Below, one piece after another: positions 14,168 through 21,759 of a stretch of DNA of 42,745 nucleotides. Source of the stretch: Clostridia bacterium (GTDB lineage Bacteria; Bacillota; Clostridia; Christensenellales; UBA1242); NCBI GenBank assembly GCA_017399265.1, contig JAFQDL010000002.1:1-42745 (forward strand). Reading direction: 5' to 3'. A program made the translations under genes and the position numbers. Under the pieces are notes generated by a model. It was not told where the DNA came from and ran no database searches. It saw nothing but the letters and a program-made list of their open reading frames with translations. Within the stretch, counting starts at the first letter, position 1. Each line of letters begins with the position of its first letter.

Positions 14168-14724
14168 TTTAAATCACCCTCATTTTCTTGTATATCTACC
14201 ATTTCACATTGGAATCTGTTATATAATTCTGTGTATAAATAAGTTGTATTTTGTTCTACCACAAACTTACCATCTTCATCTCTATATGCTGAACCAAACA
14301 TTGGATTGTTCATACTATGTGCAAAAGTCCAGTACTCACCACCTCTTTTGTTTTGCTTAAGAATCATACCTTCCATGTAATTTATACCAGACGCATTGTA
14401 TGATATAGAAATAGGACCTTTGTCTGTATGTACCACTACTTTAACATCTTTGCGATCCTTAATTACCTCTGTCGTGCCTATTTTAGTTTCGTCAAAAGTG
14501 TCCAAGTATCTTTGATAGATATTTTCTTGTATTTCTTGCATTTCTGCTTCTTGTTTTTTTCTAGCGACATCTTGTTTGATGCCTTCTACAACGTTGCCTG
14601 CAGTGCCTTGTACTTTGTCTATCATTGAACTGATTTTTGATTTTATATTATATATCTGCTCATTTATATTATCTCGTTTCAACTCTTTATTAATATCTGC
14701 AATTCTCTTTTCTAATTCTTTCAT
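14164..14724 (-). CDS. Hypothetical protein, 186 aa, paralogue A of a coupled pair
   Basis: Same architecture as its downstream neighbour: an N-terminal helical region (MKELEKRIADINKELKRDN..., DVARKKQEAEMQEIQENIYQ), then YLDTFDETKIGTTEVI, RGGEYWTFAHSMN and AYRDEDGKFVVEQNTTYLYTEL. Start at 14724 because GAAGGTT lies 6 nt upstream; the longer frame to 14790 covers the promoter. First gene of a two-gene operon; the products probably interact or act on alternative partners. Function unknown. Confidence 0.7.
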   Translation of the reverse strand: MKELEKRIADINKELKRDNINEQIYNIKSKISSMIDKVQGTAGNVVEGIKQDVARKKQEAEMQEIQENIYQRYLDTFDETKIGTTEVIKDRKDVKVVVHTDKGPISISYNASGINYMEGMILKQNKRGGEYWTFAHSMNNPMFGSAYRDEDGKFVVEQNTTYLYTELYNRFQCEMVDIQENEGDLK

Positions 14725-14761
14725 ATTTAACCTTCTTAAATTATTTAAATTTTGTAAAAGA

Positions 14762-14790
14762 ATTATATCATAGTATTTTTCGAATTTCAA
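14762..14790 (-). promoter_or_regulatory. Sigma-A promoter of the paralogue-pair operon
   Basis: -35 TTGAAA (14790-14785), 17-bp spacer, -10 TATAAT (14767-14762). Confidence 0.7.
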
Positions 14791-14832
14791 TAGTGTTCTT
14801 TAAAAACTTTGTAATTCTAGCCTTGCATTTTG

Positions 14833-14844
14833 CCAAAATTTTGG
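14833..14844. promoter_or_regulatory. Palindrome between two divergent promoters
   Basis: The perfect 12-bp palindrome CCAAAATTTTGG ends 2 bp before the -35 of the plus-strand promoter, in the space between the divergent 14724 and 14907 genes. Candidate operator or upstream binding site. Confidence 0.4.
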
Positions 14845-14846
14845 TA

Positions 14847-14875
14847 TTGACAACTAATATATGCCATGATATAAT
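14847..14875 (+). promoter_or_regulatory. Consensus sigma-A promoter of the zinc-ribbon gene
   Basis: -35 TTGACA (14847-14852), 17-bp spacer, -10 TATAAT (14870-14875). Confidence 0.85.
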
Positions 14876-14906
14876 CTATTGAGAGTAATGAATGTAGGAG
14901 ACACTT

Positions 14907-15188
14907 ATGGCAAAAGTTGATATTATAAAAAAAATAAAAATAGGTAACATTACCAAGATTGAAACAGAAACTTACGAAACCCCTAACACAATACTTTGTC
15001 CAAAAGACGGAGGCATAATGTACTATAATAGTTACTCGGAAAGTTATGTTTGTACCAAATCCTCTTGCAGAAATGTGATAACAGCACAAGAGTATGTTAA
15101 TCAAGAACTTCGAAGAGTAGAACACAAACAGGAAGTAGATGAGGAAATAAGTAATTTGAAAGCAAGAGCAATGTTTCAAGAAGATTAA
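14907..15188 (+). CDS. Small zinc-ribbon protein, 93 aa
   Basis: One zinc-ribbon-like finger: CPKDGG (Cys31), then about 16 residues later CTKSSC. The spacing CPxDG-...-CxxxxC is looser than a standard CxxC knuckle, so metal binding is likely but not certain. The C-terminal half is helical and charged (AQEYVNQELRRVEHKQEVDEEISNLKARAMFQED). TAGGAG lies 7 nt before the ATG. Consensus promoter and own terminator (15187), hence monocistronic. Possibly a nucleic-acid-binding or adaptor protein; family not recognised. Confidence 0.7.
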   Translation: MAKVDIIKKIKIGNITKIETETYETPNTILCPKDGGIMYYNSYSESYVCTKSSCRNVITAQEYVNQELRRVEHKQEVDEEISNLKARAMFQED

Positions 15189-15213
15189 GAACTATTACTA
15201 GTTCTTTTTTTTG
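15187..15213 (+). terminator. Terminator after the zinc-ribbon gene
   Basis: AAGAACTA (15187-15194) pairs with TAGTTCTT (15199-15206), followed by a T-run; the stem overlaps the stop codon. Confidence 0.75.
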
Positions 15214-15294
15214 TCTATATAATTTTGAGAATTCTTGTATTTATCTTATAATATTATCATTGTTTTGATATATAGTAGATTTTAGGAGGAAATA

Positions 15295-15771
15295 ATGTCA
15301 ATAGTAAAAGTAAAAGAATATTTTAGGCAATATGGAAGAGAAAATGATGTGTTAGAATTTGAAGTATCTAGCGCAACAGTAGCTTTGGCAGCACTTGCGC
15401 TTGGCTGCAAAGAATCGGAAATCGCAAAAACATTATCCTTTAGATTAAAAGATAGTGTAATATTAATAGTAATGGCTGGAGATTACAAAATCGACAATTC
15501 TAAGTTCAAAGGAATCTTTGGAGAAAAAGCTGTAATGCTAAAATTCTATGAAGTTGAACCGGCTATTGGTCATGCCGTAGGGGGCGTGTGTCCATTTGCT
15601 ATTAATGAAGGAGTGGATGTTTATTTAGACAATTCTCTAAAAGAGCATAACTTTGTCTATCCAGCGTGTGGCAGCGCTAATAGTGCTATAAAGTTAACAT
15701 TAGAAGAATTAGAAAATTATTCTAAAGGTTCTTGGATAGATATAACAAAGAAAATAGAACCAATAATATAA
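15295..15771 (+). CDS. YbaK/EbsC-type aminoacyl-tRNA deacylase, 158 aa
   Basis: YbaK-like proteins hydrolyse mischarged aminoacyl-tRNAs (Cys-tRNA-Pro for YbaK, others for related families). Family pattern visible: ALGCKESEIAKTLSFRLKDSVILIVMAGDYKIDNSKF, then IGHAVGGVCPFAINEGVDVYLDNSL and VYPACGSANSAIKLTLEEL. GGVCPF, the invariant Lys in AKTLSF and the PACGS block are diagnostic. TAGGAGG sits 6 nt before the ATG. Monocistronic, between a terminator upstream and one at 15789. Exact tRNA specificity unknown. Confidence 0.88.
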   Translation: MSIVKVKEYFRQYGRENDVLEFEVSSATVALAALALGCKESEIAKTLSFRLKDSVILIVMAGDYKIDNSKFKGIFGEKAVMLKFYEVEPAIGHAVGGVCPFAINEGVDVYLDNSLKEHNFVYPACGSANSAIKLTLEELENYSKGSWIDITKKIEPII

Positions 15772-15788
15772 ATATAACCTAATTATGG

Positions 15789-15821
15789 AAAATACACCAT
15801 CTTATTATGTTGGTGTATTTT
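15789..15821. terminator. Bidirectional terminator between the YbaK and GNAT genes
   Basis: AAAATACACCA (15789-15799) pairs with TGGTGTATTTT (15811-15821), 11-nt loop, convergent genes on both sides. Confidence 0.85.
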
Positions 15822-16328
15822 TTAGATATCATAATTATAATCTTCATTCAAAGGAGTGTTGTTCCACTTCTCTTTTTTGTCACTTAAAAACTTTGTATAT
15901 ATTACAAAATTGTTAGTTGATCCTATCTTGTCAGGATATGTATAATCTTCTCGAAGATCAAATAGTTTATCATACAATTTTGTTGAAACATAATTGACAA
16001 CTTTATCAGTATAAACTCTCAAATAATCATATTTCATTTTTTTCACTTCAGCTATAATATAGTTTAGTATTTCATGTCCGATACCATTTTGCTGAAATTC
16101 TGGCAAAACCCCGAACCAACCTACAAACGCATTTTTACTATTATACTCATACCAACCTATAGTCGCGCACTCACAGTCGTCTTTTAAAATCAAATAATAA
16201 TTAGATTTAGTCACGTCGTTAAAATATTCTTCATAATCATCATCTGAATTTGATTCTGGAAACAACTGATGTTTAATATTTAGCACATCTTTATAATTAT
16301 CCTTACTTAATTTCTGATATACAATCAT
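15822..16328 (-). CDS. GNAT-family N-acetyltransferase, 168 aa
   Basis: Acetyl-CoA-dependent acyltransferase fold. The pyrophosphate loop QQNGIGHEILNYIIAEVKK (consensus Q/RxxGxG/A) follows strand 4 AFVGWFGVLPEF, and the C-terminal part YDYLRVYTDKVVNYVSTKLYDKLF is the usual helix 4/strand 6. Substrate unknown. Start at 16328 (MIVYQKLSKDNY), with AGAGGTT upstream; the frame to 16376 lacks a ribosome site. Confidence 0.82.
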   Translation of the reverse strand: MIVYQKLSKDNYKDVLNIKHQLFPESNSDDDYEEYFNDVTKSNYYLILKDDCECATIGWYEYNSKNAFVGWFGVLPEFQQNGIGHEILNYIIAEVKKMKYDYLRVYTDKVVNYVSTKLYDKLFDLREDYTYPDKIGSTNNFVIYTKFLSDKKEKWNNTPLNEDYNYDI

Positions 16329-16489
16329 CTTAACCTCTAAAATCTTTATAGTATTAATTCTGCAATATATTACCACATATCTGTTAATATTTAAAATGAT
16401 TGCAATATTAAAATTATTAAAGCAGGTTAACTAATATTTTTCTTTTTTATTTTTGTATTTTGTGTTAATATTTGATTAGGAGAAATAAT

Positions 16490-17296
16490 ATGACGGATTT
16501 ACACATACACACGCTTTATTCAGATGGAGAATATAACGAACACGAAATTGTGGAATTAATTGAAAATAGCCAAGTTACAGAGTTCGCAATTACCGATCAT
16601 GATACAATCATAGGCAGTATGAAAGTAGCTGAAGTGTTAAAACAAACAAATTCGAATATAATATTCCATTCTGGAGTGGAAATGACTTGCAGAATTTTTG
16701 ACTACATGGGCGGCATTAATGTTCACCTACTATATAGAGACTTTGATTATGACAATCCTGTTTTAGAAAAATTTCTAATAAAAGGACAATTACTTCGTAA
16801 AGAAAAAATTGCAGCCACCAGAGAATTTGTTAAAGACACGATTGGAATAGAAATCCCTTGGGAGAGGTTAAATGAATTCTGTGAAAATATACATGTATTT
16901 GCAAAACCGCATATGTACAAACTAATATGCGAATATGCTAATTATGATCGAGATAAATACTACAAAATAATGGACAAGATGGACACTCAAAGATTTAAGC
17001 TAGATGCAGTTGATGTAATAGAGGCTTTAAGAGAATATAAAGGATATTTTACTCTAGCACACCCTAGAGAAATCATGAACGAATATGACTTAAACTATCA
17101 AGATATTGACAATATAGTATCATATCTTGCACAACACGGACTAAAAGGTATAGAAACTAAACATTCAAAACAAAGTGAATTGGACCATATAGAATTTTCA
17201 AAAATTGCTAAAAGATACAATCTGATAGAAACTTTTGGCAGTGATTATCACGGCCCAACAGTTAAACCAACCGTCAAGTTAGGTGGATATAGATAA
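16490..17296 (+). CDS. PHP-domain phosphoesterase (TrpH/RNase AM-like), 268 aa
   Basis: Metal-dependent PHP hydrolase. Motif 1 DLHIHTLYSDG (residues 3-13), motif 2 AITDHDT, Glu in FHSGVEMTC, motif 3 LAHPRE, motif 4 GSDYHG near the C-terminus. The layout matches the YciV/TrpH group, where characterised members degrade 5'-phosphorylated short RNA or 3',5'-bisphosphates. Start at 16490 because TAGGAG lies 7 nt upstream; the frame from 16472 has no site. Followed after 49 bp by a Nudix gene in the same direction, possibly co-transcribed. Confidence 0.82.
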   Translation: MTDLHIHTLYSDGEYNEHEIVELIENSQVTEFAITDHDTIIGSMKVAEVLKQTNSNIIFHSGVEMTCRIFDYMGGINVHLLYRDFDYDNPVLEKFLIKGQLLRKEKIAATREFVKDTIGIEIPWERLNEFCENIHVFAKPHMYKLICEYANYDRDKYYKIMDKMDTQRFKLDAVDVIEALREYKGYFTLAHPREIMNEYDLNYQDIDNIVSYLAQHGLKGIETKHSKQSELDHIEFSKIAKRYNLIETFGSDYHGPTVKPTVKLGGYR

Positions 17297-17345
17297 AACA
17301 TAATGCAACATATTATTTTGATAAAATAAACGGAGGTATAATATT

Positions 17346-17756
17346 ATGTTTACAGTTACGTTTAATAAATTAGGAGAAATTGATGAATCTTTATATACTA
17401 GAGTCGTTTGTGTATCAAGATATAATGGCAAGTGGGTATATTGCAGACACAAAGAAAGAGAAACCTGGGAAATCCCAGGAGGTCATATTGAGTCAGGAGA
17501 AGATTGGTTAACCGCAGCAAAAAGAGAAATGTTTGAAGAAACAGGCGCTACAGATCTTGAAATAGAACCAATCTGTATATATTCCATTTCTAAACCTGGA
17601 CTATTATGTTTTGCAGAAATTAAAGAATTCGGAGAAATCCCAGAAGAATTCGAAATAAAAGAAATTGGATTCTTTGATGAAGAACCAGAGAATTTGACAT
17701 ATCCAGACACTCACAAACTATTATTTAAGAAAATAAAAGAAGTAAAAAGTTTATAA
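17346..17756 (+). CDS. Nudix hydrolase, 136 aa
   Basis: Hydrolyses a nucleoside diphosphate linked to another moiety. Complete Nudix box GGHIESGEDWLTAAKREMFE followed by ETGA: consensus Gx5Ex7REUxEExGU with all Glu present. Small single-domain enzyme; substrate not predictable. GGAGG precedes the ATG by 9 nt. Downstream of the PHP gene and closed by a terminator. Confidence 0.88.
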   Translation: MFTVTFNKLGEIDESLYTRVVCVSRYNGKWVYCRHKERETWEIPGGHIESGEDWLTAAKREMFEETGATDLEIEPICIYSISKPGLLCFAEIKEFGEIPEEFEIKEIGFFDEEPENLTYPDTHKLLFKKIKEVKSL

Positions 17757-17799
17757 AAAATACGACAATTAGAGTTAATGCTTTAATTGTCATATTTTT
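17756..17799. terminator. Terminator after the Nudix gene
   Basis: AAAAATACGACAATTA with TAATTGTCATATTTTT, one mismatch, 12-nt loop, T-run on the right and A-run on the left. Confidence 0.7.
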
Positions 17800-17848
17800 T
17801 CTTTAAGAATATCAACATACACTATCTTTATTATCAACAAATAAAAAA

Positions 17849-18682
17849 TTACATTTCTTTTTCACTTGTACGTAGTGCTGCAATCAAACCCAAACCCATC
17901 TGTGGTTCAACACAAGTAAACTTGCTTACAACTTTATCAAATTGTTTTTTTGAGATATCCATATTATAAGCATATTTTTCGTCTACAACGATATTTTTAT
18001 CAATATCTGTTAAGATCTCTTTCCAGCCTACAATGTGCCCGTTTTTATCTTTTTTAAAAGGTATACCGCAATTACAATGTTCTATAAAATAAGGTTTATT
18101 TCTTTTAGATGCAATCCTAACAATTTCTTCAATAGCAGTACACGGATATCTCCCAACTATTATATCAACTCCTGATACGTTTGTATTTCTAGTAAAATAC
18201 TCCCCTACTCGTGCCTTTACTCCCATATTTTCTAAAGATTCCTTTGATAACAAAAACTTGTATCTATCAAAAGCGGTAACATCATCAATCTTTTCTGCTA
18301 TAACAATAGATGAATGAGGAACTTCGCCAGCGCCTACATCTAATACACTCTTACATCTTAACTTCTTTGCAAACTTGCTAGCTATATCTCCAAAAGTTTC
18401 TTGTTGTACTATGTTAGATGGTTTTAAAAATCTTCTTATTGTTGAGCATTGTTCAATCAATTTTTTTCTCTGATCAGCAAAGTTTTCTTCCGTCAAGTCT
18501 TTGCTTTCTAATACTCTCATTGCAAAATGTGAAAAATAATGAATTGCATCTTTATAATCCTTTGGGGACGAAATTGCAACTCTTGAATAATCTCTAAACA
18601 AATCAATATATGATATATCCTCAATATGTTCCATAGTACTTTCTAAAAATCTCTTTGTGAATACGTAGTCAAATGCTTTCAT
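17849..18682 (-). CDS. SAM-methyltransferase-fold-like protein, 277 aa
   Basis: The centre of the protein has a class I methyltransferase-like motif I (CKSVLDVGAGEVPHSSIVIA, about residues 109-128) followed by an acidic strand end, VTAFDRY, as expected for cofactor ribose binding. Later parts (DIIVGRYPCTAIEEIVRIASKRNKPYFIEHCNCGIP) would be strands 4-5. The N-terminal ~105 residues are helical. Target unknown; SAM binding is inferred from one motif. Start ATG with AAGGAGAGG upstream. Confidence 0.6.
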   Translation of the reverse strand: MKAFDYVFTKRFLESTMEHIEDISYIDLFRDYSRVAISSPKDYKDAIHYFSHFAMRVLESKDLTEENFADQRKKLIEQCSTIRRFLKPSNIVQQETFGDIASKFAKKLRCKSVLDVGAGEVPHSSIVIAEKIDDVTAFDRYKFLLSKESLENMGVKARVGEYFTRNTNVSGVDIIVGRYPCTAIEEIVRIASKRNKPYFIEHCNCGIPFKKDKNGHIVGWKEILTDIDKNIVVDEKYAYNMDISKKQFDKVVSKFTCVEPQMGLGLIAALRTSEKEM

Positions 18683-18782
18683 AAACCTCTCCTTATAAGT
18701 AAATATTATTGTACCATACTATTTCTGTAATTTCAAGATCAAAATATTCTAAAAAGCATGTCAAATTTAAGAATTTTGGGTA

Positions 18783-18811
18783 TTGACAAGCAAACAAACC
18801 TATAGTAAAAT
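18783..18811 (+). promoter_or_regulatory. Sigma-A promoter of the 18849 gene
   Basis: -35 TTGACA (18783-18788), 17-bp spacer, -10 TAAAAT (18806-18811). Confidence 0.75.
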
Positions 18812-18848
18812 ATGTATAATGAAATATTTTGTACCGGAGGGATTATTT

Positions 18849-19502
18849 ATGAAATTTTTTGATTCATTAAAAGGACATATCAATAAAGGAATTTATGATT
18901 TTAAGAAAGCCAATGGATATATTTTAAACAATACTCACGAAGCTTTGCAAAAAAGAATTAAAAGCGAAATTGATAGCGAATTCACAACTATGGAGCATTT
19001 CCCTGAATATACCTTTAGTGATGAATTTGTTAAACAACTAAGAGAATCTTATACTTGCAACTTTATAGAAAAACACCCTTATTTAACCATTCAGGGCAAT
19101 AAGATTATTTTCAATAGAGGCAACTCACCTTTTGTAAATAAAAATAATAATTTATCAGCCTATCTTCTTCGTGATAAGATCAAAGACAGCTTTAGAGATA
19201 TTACAGATATCCTAGCAATGGCTGACGCTACATACTTATCTGAAAATAGCGACATCTTAAAAGAAATGGTTGACGTAATTAGAGAAGACTCTAAAGTACT
19301 TGCTGCTAATTCTCCAGCATGCTTACATACAAGACAAATTTTGCAAAGAAATTTAGAGAATGCAAAACAATTAGAGATAGATAGATCTTTTATCTGTTCT
19401 ACAGCTCAAAAATATGTAGAACACCATAACCAATGTATTTCAGACATTGAGAAAGATACAGAGATAATTGATATAGATGATATATCCGAACAGGAACAAT
19501 AA
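18849..19502 (+). CDS. Hypothetical cytosolic protein, 217 aa
   Basis: No known domain recognised. Mostly helical and charged: starts MKFFDSLKGHINKGIYDFKK, central MADATYLSENSDILKEMVDVIREDSKVLAA, tail acidic (DIEKDTEIIDIDDISEQEQ). No signal peptide or membrane segment. Start at 18849 with GGAGGG 7 nt upstream; the longer frame begins inside the promoter. Own near-consensus promoter and terminator, so monocistronic, like most lineage-specific genes in this window. Confidence 0.65.
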   Translation: MKFFDSLKGHINKGIYDFKKANGYILNNTHEALQKRIKSEIDSEFTTMEHFPEYTFSDEFVKQLRESYTCNFIEKHPYLTIQGNKIIFNRGNSPFVNKNNNLSAYLLRDKIKDSFRDITDILAMADATYLSENSDILKEMVDVIREDSKVLAANSPACLHTRQILQRNLENAKQLEIDRSFICSTAQKYVEHHNQCISDIEKDTEIIDIDDISEQEQ

Positions 19503-19550
19503 TTTCTAAATAAAGTAAGCACTAAAGGTTATCCCTTTTGAAACTAGTGA

Positions 19551-19581
19551 AAAACAAGTCTAAAAATATATGACTTGTTTT
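19551..19581. terminator. Terminator between convergent genes
   Basis: AAAACAAGTC (19551-19560) pairs with GACTTGTTTT (19572-19581), 11-nt loop. Confidence 0.8.
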
Positions 19582-19585
19582 TTCC

Positions 19586-20140
19586 TTAATATTCAGTACG
19601 TAATTCATAAACTACGATGTTTTCATTATTTATTCCAACTGGTTTATCAAAGTATGCAAATTCTACAATGATGTTTTGTAATTTATTATCTACAATATAT
19701 TTATAGATCTCATCAAAATAAGGAATTTGATTAAGTGTTTTATCATCAAAAATGTTAGTCATAAAATTAAAGTCGGGATTTCTAATAGCATCTCTTACTG
19801 AATATCTGCTATTTGTTGAAAGAATAGCATTGACACTTGTATTTGAAATAAAAATTTCTCCAACCAACAATTGATTGTCTATATAATTATAAGAGCTAAC
19901 ATTGATAGAAAACAAATCATAACTAGACACTTCATTTATTATATTTTGTGGCTCTACCTTTAACTTAAATACGCCACCAGCTTTTGATTTATCCCTAATA
20001 GCATAATAATTTGCCGGGTATGTATTAATAAAATCTTGCACTTCATTTATTTCGGAAGATTTAAAAATCTTTTCAGGAAAGCGATTTAATCCCAATTCAA
20101 CAATTTTATTATAACTTTCTAACTTGTTTTTAATTTTCAT
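19586..20140 (-). CDS. Hypothetical protein, 184 aa, in operon with xth
   Basis: Starts MKIKNKLESYNKIVELGLNRFPE and continues EINEVQDFINTYPANYYAIRDKSKAGGVFKLK..., VSSYDLFSINVSSYNYIDNQLLVGEIFISNTSVNAILSTNSRYSVRDAIRNPDFNF. An alpha/beta cytosolic protein with a mid-region strand pattern but no motif I can name. Only 2 bp separate its start from the xth stop, so it is co-transcribed and probably translationally coupled with exonuclease III. A DNA-repair link is possible but unsupported. Confidence 0.65.
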   Translation of the reverse strand: MKIKNKLESYNKIVELGLNRFPEKIFKSSEINEVQDFINTYPANYYAIRDKSKAGGVFKLKVEPQNIINEVSSYDLFSINVSSYNYIDNQLLVGEIFISNTSVNAILSTNSRYSVRDAIRNPDFNFMTNIFDDKTLNQIPYFDEIYKYIVDNKLQNIIVEFAYFDKPVGINNENIVVYELRTEY

Positions 20141-20142
20141 AA

Positions 20143-20940
20143 TTAATCCTTTAAATTCAACACAACAGGAAGATGGTCGCTATAAGGCAAATCAAGAATA
20201 TTACATTCTTCTATTTGAGAATTCAAACCATCTGATACTAAAATATAATCAATTCTATATTTCCAACTATTATAATTTTCATCATATCTTGAACGATAAC
20301 TTCTCCAAGTGTATTCAACTTTTTCAGGGTTGACAAATCTATAACAATCAGCAAAACCAAAAGATAGCAACTCACCAAATGCTGTGCGTTCTATTGGTAA
20401 GAAAACCGATTTGTTTTTACACTGTTTTGGGTGAGATAAATCTATTTCATTGTGGGCAATATTAAAATCTCCAACACAAATAACATTATAGCTTTCTTTT
20501 AGTTTATTTAGATATTTAGTTAAAGCTGATAAATATTGCATTTTAAATTCAAGCCTACTATTGCCATTTGGTATATATGCGTTAACTATTGCAGTATTTC
20601 CCAAAATGATGGTTGTAGTTCTTCCTTCATCATCAGTCCAAAATTCTTGCATGTCTAATATTATTTTATCTGGTTTTACCTTGCTTAAAATTAATGTTCC
20701 TGCATAACCAGCCCTTAATCCACAATTATAAGTAGCATAATAGTTAGATAAATTGGTTTGGGAGTCTTCAAATAATGACATTTGTTCTTTTCTGTCAAAT
20801 ATTAATTCTTTGGTTAAATTTTCATTACATCTGACTTCTTGAATACAATAAATATCTGCATTAAACTTTTTTAACCAATCAAGCAAACCTAGTTTTATGC
20901 TTGCACGAATTCCATTTACATTATAAGTTACGATTTTCAT
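20143..20940 (-). CDS. xth: Exodeoxyribonuclease III / AP endonuclease, 265 aa, leaderless
   Basis: Base-excision repair enzyme that cleaves 5' of abasic sites and has 3' exonuclease activity. Motifs of the exonuclease-endonuclease-phosphatase fold: YNVNGIRA (Asn), IQEVRC (metal Glu), GLRAGYAGTLILSK, VNAYIPNG, GDFNIAHNEID (Asp and Asn), FADCYRF...YTWRSYR, RIDYILVS, PYSDHLPVV (catalytic His). Length fits the family. Start at 20940 (MKIVTYN). There is no ribosome site; the -10 TATAAT ends 7 nt before the ATG, so the mRNA very likely starts at or next to the A of ATG. First gene of a two-gene operon. Confidence 0.93.
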   Translation of the reverse strand: MKIVTYNVNGIRASIKLGLLDWLKKFNADIYCIQEVRCNENLTKELIFDRKEQMSLFEDSQTNLSNYYATYNCGLRAGYAGTLILSKVKPDKIILDMQEFWTDDEGRTTTIILGNTAIVNAYIPNGNSRLEFKMQYLSALTKYLNKLKESYNVICVGDFNIAHNEIDLSHPKQCKNKSVFLPIERTAFGELLSFGFADCYRFVNPEKVEYTWRSYRSRYDENYNSWKYRIDYILVSDGLNSQIEECNILDLPYSDHLPVVLNLKD

Positions 20941-20947
20941 ATAAATC

Positions 20948-20976
20948 ATTATAGCATATTTTGTTCATAATTACAA
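20948..20976 (-). promoter_or_regulatory. Promoter of xth giving a leaderless mRNA
   Basis: -35 TTGTAA (20976-20971), 17-bp spacer, -10 TATAAT (20953-20948), then 7 nt to the ATG. Confidence 0.75.
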
Positions 20977-21006
20977 TGAATTAGTAAAATTATAATTTTT
21001 CAAAGT

Positions 21007-21035
21007 TTGACTTTTTATATTACTTTCAATATAAT
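21007..21035 (+). promoter_or_regulatory. Intact promoter in front of a pseudogene
   Basis: -35 TTGACT (21007-21012), 17-bp spacer, -10 TATAAT (21030-21035), only 4 nt before ATG 21040 and 16 nt before ATG 21052. Confidence 0.65.
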
Positions 21036-21039
21036 TGAA

Positions 21040-21268
21040 ATGGAAACAAAGATGAATAAGATTATAAAAGTATTAATTACTGGTAGTGTTCATGCAGGAA
21101 AAGACACAACCATTAAACGATTGAAAAATGATTTAAAACAATCAATTTTATAATATGTATAAAAGATATTACTCTAATATTAAATATATTAAAGCAAATG
21201 ACGATTTTGAAGAAAAGTATGAGAAAATTTTAGAAACACTTAAAACTGAACTAAATAAGTTTTTATAA
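21040..21268 (+). pseudogene. Remnant of a P-loop NTPase/kinase gene (internal deletion plus frame change)
   Basis: Frame 1 (21040-21153) reads METKMNKIIKVLITGSVHAG, then KDTTIKRLKNDLKQSIL and stop: a strand plus a Walker A-like GSVHAGKDTT. Two bases later, in the next frame, 21155-21268 reads MYKRYYSNIKYIKANDDFEE, then KYEKILETLKTELNKFL and stop, which looks like the C-terminal tail of the same type of ATP-binding protein. Everything between is missing. With a good promoter kept in place, this looks like a recently decayed gene. It may instead be two short peptides, which I consider less likely. Confidence 0.55.
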
Positions 21269-21279
21269 ATTGGCACTTA

Positions 21280-21337
21280 GACGTGTGCTTGTCATATACA
21301 AGTGTTCTCGCTTCGCTCGAACAGACAAGCACACGTC
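21280..21337. repeat. Long perfect inverted repeat (hairpin), GC-rich
   Basis: GACGTGTGCTTGTC (21280-21293) is perfectly complementary to GACAAGCACACGTC (21324-21337). The 30-nt loop contains a second pairing TGTTC/GAACA around CGCTTCGC. Composition is richer in GC than neighbours. Could be a terminator-like fold, a structured RNA or a small mobile repeat. Confidence 0.7.
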
Positions 21338-21359
21338 AACGAACTAAATTTAAGCAGAC

Positions 21360-21402
21360 AAAAAGCGAAAGTGTTAGTGAACGTAACACACTTTCGCTTT
21401 TT
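21360..21402. terminator. Strong hairpin with A/T tails, second of a tandem pair
   Basis: AAAAAGCGAAAGTGTTA (21360-21376) pairs with TAACACACTTTCGCTTTTT (21384-21402) with a 2-nt bulge and 7-nt loop. Terminator-like on both strands; the minus-strand ORF at 21409 ends just before it. Confidence 0.7.
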
Positions 21403-21408
21403 GCTGTT

Positions 21409-21597
21409 CTATACAATGGCTAATTTATTCCATGGTGTTCTTGACAAGAGTCTCTGAAATAAGTTTTCTTTTTTGCTGGTTAAGACAGAGAAACTAAAAT
21501 TATGCTTATGGCTTTGTCGTTTTTGTTTCTCTGCCTTTTGATATTGTGTTTTCATTTTTTCTCTTGTCAAGTACCTTTCACGGCATAAAGTAGCCAA
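21409..21597 (-). CDS. Doubtful short ORF, 62 aa
   Basis: Reads MATLCRERYLTREKMKTQYQ, then KAEKQKRQSHKHNFSFSVLT..., very basic, opening with TTG. An internal ATG at 21555 (MKTQYQ) has GAGAAAAA upstream. No family recognised; sequence composition differs from neighbouring genes and it abuts the two hairpins. It may be part of a small mobile or repeated module, or chance. The rest of the 21.27-21.76 kb gap shows no other gene. Confidence 0.25.
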   Translation of the reverse strand: MATLCRERYLTREKMKTQYQKAEKQKRQSHKHNFSFSVLTSKKENLFQRLLSRTPWNKLAIV

Positions 21598-21759
21598 TAA
21601 AAAAGAGAAGTAGATTTTTTATTCTAATTCTCTTAATTATTACACTAGTTTCAAAATGCAGTGACTAAGCTTACTTTTTTTTGTTTTGTAATTATATGAT
21701 TTGATAAAATTCATAATTTGTGATATATCTAAAACTAGAGAATTTTTTAGAGGTGTCAA

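Noticed and set aside
14817-15179. 120-codon minus-strand frame opposite the zinc-ribbon gene
   Set aside because: The plus strand has a consensus promoter, ribosome site and terminator; the minus frame has none.
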